A stretch of 64,000 nucleotides of DNA from assembly GCA_963693285.1 (NCBI GenBank), contig OY848921.1, forward strand, positions 6,337,229 to 6,401,228, in the 5' to 3' direction. Under the pieces are notes generated by a model. That model saw only the letters and a list, made by a program, of their open reading frames with translations, was not told the DNA's origin and ran no database searches. The translations under genes and the position numbers were made by a program. Origin of the DNA: Xestospongia muta (taxonomy: Eukaryota > Porifera > Demospongiae > Haplosclerida > Petrosiidae). How positions within the stretch are numbered: position 1 is the stretch's first letter; each line of letters begins with the position of its first letter. Positions 24,601-35,612 of the stretch are shown piece by piece.

Positions 24601-27600
24601 TTTTTTATGTTCTATGATGACAAACCTATACTCTCATTGTCACAACTATTTATAGCCGGTAAGTATATACAATGTCAATTGACGTGATTTTATGTACATT
24701 TTGTCTTGATTGTGTAGTAGTTTATAATATTTAAATTTATTAAGGTTTAATTACAGTCCGTGTTACTATGTCTTTCTTTGTTTTTTATGTTCCTATGATG
24801 ACAAACCTATACTCTCATTGTCACAACTATTTATAGTTTGTAAGTGTGTACAATATCGATTCATGTGATCTCATATGCATTTTATCTTAATTATGTTGTT
24901 GTTTATAATATCTAAAGTTATTAGGTTTTAGTTACAGTCCTTATTACTATGTGTCTTTTTTTTGTTTTTTATGTTCCTATGATGTCAAACCTATACTCTA
25001 ATTGTCACAACTATTTATAGCCAGTAAGTATGTACAATGTCAATTCATGTGATCTCATATGCATTTTATCTTAATTCTATAAGTGTTTATAATATCTAAA
25101 GTTATTAGGTTTTAGTTACAGTCCTTATTACTATGTGTCTTTCTTTGTTTTTTTATGTTCCTATGATGACAAACCTATACTCTCATTGTCACAACTATTT
25201 ATAGCAGGTAACACTGTACAATGTCAACTCATGTGATCTCATATGCATTTTATCTTAATTCTATAGTTGTTTATAATATCTAAAGTTATTAGGTTTTAGT
25301 TACAGACCTTATTAATATGAGTCTTTTTTTGTTTTTTATGTTCCTATGATGACAAAACTATACTCTCATTGTCACAACTATTTATAGCTGGTAAGTATGT
25401 ACAATGTCAATTGATGTGATCTCATTTGTATTTTATCTTAATTGTATTGTTTTTTATATTAATTAAAGTTATTAGGTTTTAATTAAAATTTTGTTACTAT
25501 GGGTATTTTTTTATGTTCCTATGATGACAAACCTATACTTTCATTGTGACAACTGTTTATAGGAGGTAAGTATGTACATTGTCAATTGATGTGATGTTAT
25601 GTACAATTTATTTTGATTGTGTAGTTGTTTATATTAATTAAGTTATTAGGCTTTAATTACAGTCCTTATTACTATGTGTCTTTCTTTTTTATGTTTCTAT
25701 GATGACAAACCTATACTCTCATTGTCACAACTATTTATAGCCGGTAACTATGTACAATGTCAATTGATGTGATGTTATGTACATTTGTCTTGATTGTGTA
25801 GTAGTTTATAATATTTAAATTTATTAAGGTTTAATTACAGTCCTTGTTACTATATGTCTTTCTTTGTTTTTTATGTTCCTATGATGACAAACCTATACTC
25901 TCATTGTCACAACTATTTATAGTTTGTAAGTGTGTACAATATCGATTCATGTGATCTCATATGCAATTTATCTTAATTCTGTTGTTGTTTATAATATCTA
26001 AAGTTATTAGGTTTTAGTTACAGTCCTTATTACTATTTGTTTTTTTTTTTGTTTTTTATGTTCCTATTATGACAAAACTATACTCTCATTGTCACAACTA
26101 TTTATAGCTGGTAAGTATGTACAATGTCAATTCATGTGATCTTATGTACATTTTATTTTGATTGTGTAGTTGTTTATATTAATTGAAGTTATTAAGGTTT
26201 AATTACAGTCATTGTTACTATGTGCCTTTTTTTGTTTTTATGTTCTTATGATGACAAACCTATACTCTCATTTTCACAACTATTTATAGAGGGTAAGTAT
26301 GTACAATGTCAATTCATGTGATGTTATGTACATTTTATTTTGATTGTGTATTTGTTTATATTAATTAAAGTTAATAGATTTTAATTACTCTCCCTCTTAC
26401 TATGTGTCTTTCTCTTTTTATGTTCCTATGATGACAAACCTATACTCTCATTGTCACAACTATTTATAGCCTGTAAGTATGTACAATGTCAATTTATGTG
26501 ATCTTATTTGCATTGTATCTTAATTCTATAGTTGTTTATATTAATTAAAATTATTAGGTTTTAGTTAGAGTCCTTGTTATTATGTGTCTTTCTTTGTTTT
26601 TTATGTTCCTATGATGACAAACCTATACTCTCATTGTCACAACTATTTATAGAGGGTATGTATCTACAATGTCAGTTCATGTGATCTCATATGCATTTTA
26701 TCTTATTTCTATAGTTGTTTATATTAATTAAAGTTAATAGGTTTTAATTACAGTCCTTATTTGCATTGTATCTTAATTCTATAGTTGTTTATATTAATTA
26801 AAATTATTAGGTTTTAGTTAGAGTCCTTGTTATTATGTGTCTTTCTTTGTTTTTTATGTTCCTATGATGACAAACCTATACTCTCATTGTCACAACTATT
26901 TATAGAGGGTATGTATCTACAATGTCAGTTCATGTGATCTCATATGCATTTTATCTTATTTCTATAGTTGTTTATATTAATTAAAGTTAATAGGTTTTTA
27001 TTTATAGAGGGTATGTATCTACAATGTCAGTTCATGTGATCTCATATGCATTTTATCTTATTTCTATAGTTGTTTATATTAATTAAAGTTAATAGGTTTT
27101 AATTACAGTCCTTATTACAATGTCAATTTATGTGATCTTATTTGCATTGTATCTTAATTCTATAGTTGTTTATATTAATTAAAATTATTAGGTTTTAGTT
27201 AGAGTCCTTGTTATTATGTGTCTTTCTTTGTTTTTTATGTTCCTATGATGACAAACCTATACTCTCATTGTCACAACTATTTATAGAGGGTATGTATCTA
27301 CAATGTCAGTTCATGTGATCTCATATGCATTTTATCTTATTTCTATAGTTGTTTATATTAATTAAAGTTAATAGGTTTTAATTACAGTCCTTATTACTAT
27401 GTATCTTTCTTTGTTTTTTATGTTCCTATGATGACAAACCTATATTCTCATTGTCACAACTATTAATAGCCAGTAAGTATGTACAATGTCAATTCATGTG
27501 ATCTCATTTGCATTTTATCTTAATTAAGTAGTTGTTTATATTAATTAAAGTTATTAGATTTTAATTGCAGTTCTCATTACTATGTATCTTTCTTTGTTTT

Positions 27601-30600
27601 TTATTTTCCTATGATGACAAACCTATACTCTCATTGTCACAACTATTTATAGCCAGTAAGTATGTACAATGTCAATTCATGTGATCTTATTTGATTTTAT
27701 CTTATTTAAGTAGTTGTTTATAATATCTAAAGTTATTAGATTTTAATTACAGTCCTTATTACTATGTATCTTTCTTTGTTTTTTTATGTTCCTATGATGA
27801 CAAACCTATACTCTCATTGTCACAACTATTTATAGCCAGTAAGTATGTACAATGTCAATTCATGTGGTCTCATTTGCATTTTATCTTAATTAAGTAGTTG
27901 TTTATAATATCTAAAGTTATTAGGTTTTAGTTACAGTCCTTATTACTATGTATCTTTCTTTGTTTTTATGTTCCTATGATGACAAACCTATACTCTCATT
28001 GTCAAAACTATTTATAGAGGGTAAGTATGTACAATGTCAATTCATTTGATCTTATGTAAATTTTATTTTAATTGTGTAGATGTTCATGTTAATTAAAATT
28101 ATTAAGGTTTAATTACAGTCCGTGTTACTATGTATCTTTCTTTGTTTTTTATGTTCCTATGATGACAAACCTATACTCTCATTGTCACAACTATTTATAG
28201 CCGGTAAGTATGTACAATGTCAATTCATGTGATCTCGTTTAAATTTTATCTTAATTCTATAGTTGTTTATAATATCTAAAGTTATGAGGTTTTAGTTACA
28301 ATCCTTTTTACTTTGTGTCTTTCTTTGTTTTTTATGTTCCTATGATGACAAACCTATATTCTCATTGTCACAACTATTTATAGATTGTAAGTATGTACAA
28401 TGTCAATTCATGTGGTCTTATTTGCATTTTATCTTAATTAAGTAGTTGTTTATAATATCTAAAGTTATTAGGTTTTAGTTACAGTCCTTATTACTATGTG
28501 TCTTTCTTTTTTTATGTTCCTATGATGACAAACCTATACTCTCATTTTCACAACTATTTATAGAGGGTAAGTATGTACAATGTCAATTCATGTGATGTTA
28601 TGTACATTTTATTTTGATTGTGTATTTGTTTATATTAATTAAAGTTAATAGATTTTAATTACTCTCCCTCTTACTATGTGTCTTTCTCTTTTTATGTTCC
28701 TATGATGACAAACCTATACTCTCATTGTCACAACTATTTATAGCCTGTAAGTATGTACAATGTCAATTTATGTGATCTTATTTGCATTGTATCTTAATTC
28801 TATAGTTGTTTATATTAATTAAAATTATTAGGTTTTAGTTAGAGTCCTTGTTATTATGTGTCTTTCTTTGTTTTTTATGTTCCTATGATGACAAACCTAT
28901 ACTCTCATTGTCACAATACTATTTATAGAGGGTATGTATCTACAATGTCAGTTCATGTGATCTCATATGCATTTTATCTTATTTCTATAGTTGTTTATAT
29001 TAATTAAAGTTAATAGGTTTTAATTACAGTCCTTATTACTATGTATCTTTCTTTGTTTTTTATGTTCCTATGATGACAAACCTATATTCTCATTGTCACA
29101 ACTATTAATAGCCAGTAAGTATGTACAATGTCAATTCATGTGATCTCATTTGCATTTTATCTTAATTAAGTAGTTGTTTATATTAATTAAAGTTATTAGA
29201 TTTTAATTGCAGTTCTCATTACTATGTATCTTTCTTTGTTTTTTATTTTCCTATGATGACAAACCTATACTCTCATTGTCACAACTATTTATAGCCAGTA
29301 AGTATGTACAATGTCAATTCATGTGATCTTATTTGATTTTATCTTATTTAAGTAGTTGTTTATAATATCTAAAGTTATTAGATTTTAATTACAGTCCTTA
29401 TTACTATGTATCTTTCTTTGTTTTTTTATGTTCCTATGATGACAAACCTATACTCTCATTGTCACAACTATTTATAGCCAGTAAGTATGTACAATGTCAA
29501 TTCATGTTGTCTCATTTGCATTTTATCTTAATTAAGTAGTTGTTTATAATATCTAAAGTTATTAGGTTTTAGTTACAGTCCTTATTACTATGTATCTTTC
29601 TTTGTTTTTATGTTCCTATGATGACAAACCTATACTCTCATTGTCAAAACTATTTATAGAGGGTAAGTATGTACAATGTCAATTCATTTGATCTTATGTA
29701 AATTTTATTTTAATTGTGTAGATGTTCATGTTAATTAAAATTATTAAGGTTTAATTACAGTCCGTGTTACTATGTATCTTTCTTTGTTTTTTATGTTCCT
29801 ATGATGACAAACCTATACTCTCATTGTCACAACTATTTATAGCCGGTAAGTATGTACAATGTCAATTCATGTGATCTCGTTTAAATTTTATCTTAATTCT
29901 ATAGTTGTTTATAATATCTAAAGTTATGAGGTTTTAGTTACAATCCTTTTTACTTTGTGTCTTTCTTTGTTTTTTATGTTCCTATGATGACAAACCTATA
30001 CTCTCATTGTCACAACTATTTATAGATTGTAAGTATGTACAATGTCAATTCATGTGGTCTTATTTGCATTTTATCTTAATTAAGTAGTTGTTTATAATAT
30101 CTAAAGTTATTAGGTTTTAGTTACAGTCCTTATTACTATGTGTCTTTCTTTTTTTATGTTCCTATGATGACAAACCTGTACTCTCATTGTCACAACTATT
30201 TATAGCCGGTAAGTATGTATAATGTCAATTCATGTGATCTCGTTTGAATTTTATCTTAATTCTATAGTTGTTTATAATATCTAAAGTTATGAGGTTTTAG
30301 TTACAATCCTTTTTACTTTGTGTCTTTCTTTGTTTTTCATGTTCCTATGATGACAAACCTATACTCTCATTGTCACAACTATTTATAGACTGTAAGTATG
30401 TACTTTGTCAATTCATGTGATCTCTTATGCATTTTATCTTAATTCTATAGTTGTTTATATTAATTAAAGTTATTAAGGTTTAATTACAGTCCGTGTTACT
30501 ATGTGTTTCTTTGTTTTTTATGTTCCTGTGATGACAAACATATACTCTCATTGTCACAACTATTTATAGAATGTAAGTATGTACAATGTCAATTCATGTG

Positions 30601-30630
30601 ATCGTATTTGCATTTTATCTTAATTCTATA
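21614..30630 (+). repeat. Satellite array 2, about 49 monomers of ~180 bp
   Basis: The same satellite, in the same orientation as array 1. The three-base slot between TATAG and GTAAGT is most diverse here: GGG, AAT, CCG, TTT, CGG, AGG, CCT, GAG, CCA, CAG, CTG, ATT and ACT occur. Examples: TTT at 22302-22304 before GTAAGT at 22305-22310; ATT at 28384-28386 before GTAAGT at 28387-28392. Higher-order repeats are visible: a two-monomer unit (360 bp) near 22,090-22,800, a six-monomer unit (about 1,083 bp) from 23,900, and a nine-monomer unit (about 1,640 bp) from about 27,100. Around 26,750-27,130 monomers are truncated and rejoined. Confidence 0.97.
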
Positions 30631-30634
30631 TTAA

Positions 30635-31985
30635 ATATACCCGATCTGAAAAAAACAGTCATTTTGCGCAAACGAACGATTTTGAGTTATTTGACTTGTA
30701 GAATAGAGTATTTCTTACTCTGTATTTTGGCGTTTGTTGCATCAAAATCTGACTCTTGGTTGCTGAGTTACGTGCGTTACGAGCACATCCCCTCAGGGAA
30801 TGCTAAATCCAAAAAACATTGATTTTTAATTTTCCGTTTACTTCCGTTAACGCAGCTCACGTGAGCGAGCACATTTTTTTGCTGCGAAAAGTTTGTGTTC
30901 TTTAACTTCTTTTTGACGTCTTTTGAGATCTTTTCTAGTCATTTTCTTGATGTGACAATGTCAGCAACTTTATTAAAGAAATCCTAAACAAGTTTTTGTG
31001 TTTACTAAAAGGTTAGGGAAAAGATATCTTTTACTATACAGTTTGAAATAAATGTAGGTGTGATAAGAAAATACTTAATACTGAAGTTCTACAGTTTCCA
31101 GCTCGTGTGGTAGCTAGAAGCTGATCCATTATTACAAGGTCCATTTCCTGCTGTGATAGTTCTGCCATATCGTTACTTATGGCCCTGTAGTGTGACTCAG
31201 GAAACTGTTCCGACCATTTAGCTCAACAACTGTACCCCTGATTAAAGGAGGTTTGGCGTGCAGTCTCCTCTTCAATGTCTGTATGTCTCTGACTAACCCC
31301 TATATCTGTCTCACATCTATTTACTACATTTGCTGGTGTTATGGTTGGTTCTGCAATTGAAAATTTAATTTTGTTTTTCTTGAATTAATAGTACCTTCAG
31401 ATTGATGGTCAGTGATCTTCAAGCTCGTGTGTCATATCATCTACTTCTACTTCTATTTCAATGTCAACCATTTCTAAATCTAATTCATTGTCATCTTCAT
31501 TATACTCTGTTGTTATTAATAACCATAATAAGTAGATTCATAGCAATTTCCTGTCTGCATGTGTCAAATACTGACCTCGTGGTAATTCATTATCACCTTC
31601 GAAAAAGTAGTCTTCAATAAGGCTAAGACGGCCCTCATCGTTATATTTTGTGGCATTCTGCCATTGTTTAGCAGCTGAGCGATCGCTTGTTCATTGGAAG
31701 AGGCCATTTTAAATTTTCTTTACAGATAATTGTTGCCATCGCAACGTCTACATCAAAGATGCAACGCGCGCTCCGTACATTTTTAATGAGAGGAAATATT
31801 CGTCTCGTTTCTCTGTGCTCGCGTACAAAAGTGGTTCAGATTTGATATCAAATGAACGGTAAACCTTCGTTTAACAATATTATATCAAAAAAGAAATTTC
31901 CATAAAATTTTTATTTTATTATGTTTTTGCGTATACTGAAAATGTACAAATTCGCAAAATGACTGATTTTCTCATATTGGGTCAC
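30635..31985. mobile_element. DNA transposon inside satellite array 2, ~1.35 kb
   Basis: The array is interrupted after TTAATTCTATA and resumes with TTGTTTATAATATC. The ends form imperfect inverted repeats of about 32 bp: left ACCCGATCTGAAAAAAACAG, right complement ACCCAATATGAGAAAATCAG, both followed by TCATTTTGCG. On the minus strand there are coding-like fragments: AAKQWQNATKYNDEGRLSL followed by IEDYFFEGDNELPR (about 31,580-31,690), then an acidic stretch (NELDLEMVDIEIEVEVDD, about 31,420-31,500). GC content is higher than the satellite. Family not recognised; target duplication not resolved. Confidence 0.65.
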
Positions 31986-32165
31986 TTTTGTTTATAATAT
32001 CTAAAGTTATTAGGTTTTAATTGCAGTCCTTATTACTAAGTGTCTTTCTTTGTTTTTTATGTTCCTATGATGACAAACCTATACTCTCATTGTCACAACT
32101 ATTTATAGGAGGTAAGTATGTACAATGTCAATTCACGTGGTTATGTTACATTGATTGTGTAGTTT
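31986..32165 (+). repeat. Last satellite monomer of array 2
   Basis: One monomer (slot GAG, then GTAAGT) continues array 2 beyond the transposon, then decays into unique sequence at about 32,165. Confidence 0.9.
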
Positions 32166-34238
32166 TTTATATAAATTCAATGTGAATGAAAGGTACTAAA
32201 GTGCCGAACCTCACTGCAGTTTCTAATTTATTTATAAATACTATGCCAGCTTAGGCCCAGCTATGATGTTGCTAGGTAGCATTGCAAGAAAATTTATTAA
32301 AATTCTATAAAATGTCGGGACAATTATGAATATTTCATATGCAAAATTTATTGTAACTTGAAGATGAAACGTTCTTTGGAAACGTCCCGTAGTACAAATA
32401 TAAATCAATATATTTTCTATTAGTAGCAGTTTTTTCAGTGCTTTGAGATGTTTCCTGAATGCGTTACTTCGATAGAAATCCGTGTACAATCTTGAAAACA
32501 CTTTTCAGAACTTTTATGATGATTGCTTTGGCCAACGGCCTTCTGTCTTCTGATGCGTATTCCTAAGATTGTCTACAACATACTAAAAAATCTCCACATT
32601 ATTTTTTTTTACTTTTTGAGAAATGGCACCTTGACCTCTGCAGCCTGAAAATTCTTTTGTGAGTTTTAAGCTTTTGTTTTCCTTGACGATGTTCTTGATA
32701 CTACTATTGTAAAGTCCACACGTTTTTATATTCGTTGCTAAACGTTGGTAGCTGCTAATTATTCGCTTGCCAAATTATAGCAGTTCAAAAACAATCCCCG
32801 GTAACAGGCAGTGCAGACACACACACACACGCACACACACACACTGACAGACTACAGTAACCTCGTTATGCGCCCAAGCACAGTGAGGTTAATGAAATCA
32901 AACTTAATAAAATGACACATATAGCAATGAATGAATATTATTACCGTGAGCACTTTGAAGTGGGTGTGATTGTTGGAAACTTCTGTGTTTTTAACCCAAA
33001 GAAAGATATTTAAGCAGTTACATAGCTTGTATTAATTCTCAAATTATAATACTCATACATTCATTCCCTTACATCAATAACAGTATCATATTGGGTTGAT
33101 ATTTAGAAACACTTTTCTTGAGACTGTAGTGTTAATTAGTGTTAGTCAGTCCTTTTCATACTTGGTTTGTATCTCTTTTGTTGCTTTCCTCTTGTTTATT
33201 GTTCTTTGTTCTATTTAAGTTCACCGTGTTTTCAAAGTTATGTGTGTTCTATTATTGTGTTTGTTGTTATAACAAGAGACAGTCTGCAAAAGTTAGCTCT
33301 CAAGCAGATTACATTTGTATTAATTGAAAATCATTATGTTTTAATGACATTCCTTGTTACTATGTGTCTTTCTTTCTTTTTATTTTATGTAATGATAAAC
33401 TTATATTGTAATTGTCATATTCTTTCATTGAGCTTGCTAATACTTTGATTGGTGTCTTAGAACATAATGCATATTGTAAACTACCTTATTGGGAATATTG
33501 TTAACTGTCACTGCTTTCAGTATGGACAAGGATTACAGTACTTGCTTTGTGTATGTGTCTGTCTGTTAACAGTCATTGTACTATATACTGCTTGAACTCA
33601 ATAAAGACAGTGTCTTACAGCTGCATTAGTTGGCAGTGAGATGAAAATGTTCTATAAATTCTTTCTAGCTAACAAGCTACTAAAGCACAGAAAAGGTGGA
33701 AGAGTTGATTGCTACAATAAAACTACAATAATTTTCTAATAAGATGTGGGAATTTTCATAGAAATGCTTTATTTTGAAGTTATGAAGTCAAAAACAGCCA
33801 CTTGCAAACATATGATTGTTAGTGACACCTGTTATGGTTAAATAGTTACCAGTCCTACGGTTTTTATCACCATATAGCACAGCCATTAATTTTTATTTAG
33901 CAAGTTCTCAGATTGTGGCAGTATAACTAACTAACATCATTCAGTATAATTCAGCCACCACTGCAGCAAGTGTTCTGCATTTTTGAACTAAGCTTTTCTT
34001 ATGTCTTATACTTTTTAAAATACCATTTGATAATTTGTTCTTAACAGTTATTACAAATTTACAGGATACTTAAATTGACTTGTTGTTTATTTTTTATGTC
34101 AACCTTTTACCTGCTAATGTCAAACATATACATGTATAGAGGGAACTTGAAAGAGGTAAAGTATTTATATATTACTTAGTATTAGATTATAGTACTATGA
34201 GAGTTGCTTCAAGTATACCTCTATAGAGTTATCATTGT
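32166..34238. other. Spacer between array 2 and block B
   Basis: No convincing gene. A (CA)n microsatellite lies at 32,817-32,844. A decayed satellite monomer is visible at about 33,330-33,430 (CTTGTTACTATGTGTCTTTC), so part of this region is eroded array. Homology to block A begins near 34,020 (equivalent to about 1,830). Confidence 0.5.
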
Positions 34239-34927
34239 CAGGGTTTCATTTAGGGGTGTGGGGGCATTCACCCCCCCCCCCCTCTTGGAAATTAGGTTAG
34301 CCATTTTTTCAAGGGTTAATTGGATGTAATGACTACAGAACTGAAACTCAACACAAGGAATAAACAACATAAAATAACCTTAGGCTAAACACAGGGAGAA
34401 TGTACAGTTTTTAACCTAAACAGCTATTCTTCTACTCTTTCTGTTCCACATATCTACAATGTCTTCAAGGTCACTATCCAGCAAAGTGTCAGGAGATTCA
34501 ATGGCTATTTTAATAAGGTGTGAAAGGCTGGTGTTACTTAGGCGGTTGTGTACACAAATTTTTATTAACTTAATCTGATAGAAGCTTCTCTCTACAAAGG
34601 CAATAGCAATGGGAATGGACAGACTGATGGTTGCAAATGTGTTCAATTTTATAAACATACTTTTAAGCATTTCATTTGTTGCTAATGCCTTCAATATGCA
34701 GAAATATAGTCATCTCATCATGTCATTTGAAAACCACAAATGGTCTGGAAATGTGCCAGAAGCGATCTCAGAGGGTCTAAAATTTAAAAATTTCTGAGGG
34801 GCATGCCTCCAGACCCCCCTAGAGGGCACACTGTCAGGCAGTCCCTTCACCCCCTCCCCCCCCCCCCCCCCCAATTTTCTCTAAATATTATTTGCCCCCT
34901 TTGTCCATTTTTCTAAATGAAACCCTG
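34239..34927. mobile_element. hAT transposon remnant, 689 bp
   Basis: Perfect 15-bp terminal inverted repeats: CAGGGTTTCATTTAG at 34239-34253 and its complement at 34913-34927. Flanking 8-mers (ATCATTGT / ATCGTTTA) are an imperfect target duplication. Subterminal poly-C runs lie at about 34,269 and 34,851. Block A has the empty site. It retains the end of a transposase on the minus strand. Confidence 0.8.
34416..34694 (-). pseudogene. hAT transposase, C-terminal dimerisation region
   Basis: A 92-codon frame carries the hAT C-terminal dimerisation signature (AIAFVERSFYQIKLIK, then NRLSNTSLSHLIKIAIESP and DLEDIVDMWNRKSRR). The N-terminal zinc finger and catalytic core are absent, so the element cannot move itself. 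Confidence 0.8.
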
Positions 34928-35612
34928 ATCGTTTACTTGCTATTGAGTTTTACTATTTAGTTGAAGTATACTATCATCATCAGCAATATTGTTTATATCA
35001 TTATTCTTATATCTTGTATCTGTGTAACTAGTCCTAATAACATCTGTTAACTGGGTCTCAACCTTTCAATTTTCAGTTGAGGCATACCACAAATTACATT
35101 TGATGTCATTTGTAGTGTTGAATGTTGATAATAATATTGTATTACCAAATTATTCAGAAGCCTGATATTCCTATTGCACATTATTTAAGTTAATGTAATC
35201 ATTTCCTGTCACAGTATTTAATACCAAATCTTCATTTTTTGTGAATTGATGCTTCACAAATTTTAAATACCACCTATTGACATTAACCAATAAATCTGTA
35301 GATAATAAAACAATTGTGACAATAATTAAATCCCATAAAATGATGACAGTTACTAGTCAAGTTTATACTCTTGCAAATTTTATCATTTTATTAACTCTCC
35401 AGGTAGATGCTTTGAAGCATGATTGATCACACCCATATTATAGCATTTGTAGTTATGAGGTAATTCTTTTGGTTAATACAATATTAATTGGAACAACTGT
35501 CATGACTTATAATATTAAATGAAGTGTAATTATTATTGAAGTTTTGGTCAGAAACACAATGGTCTAGTAAATTTATATTCAATTAACAATGGTGGTTAAA
35601 TTTATCTGATAG
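34928..35612. other. Non-coding stretch upstream of Roc-COR gene, copy B
   Basis: Homologous to about 2,800-3,515. No exon recognised. It ends in the conserved acceptor TTTATCTGATAG, with an in-frame TAA at 35597-35599 just upstream, so the coding exon must begin at 35613. Confidence 0.5.

Noticed and set aside
21614..32165. The regular array as a CRISPR or phage-type repeat system
   Set aside because: The units are ~180 bp with no short palindromic repeat and no spacers of 30-40 bp. The genome has spliceosomal introns, so this is a eukaryotic satellite.
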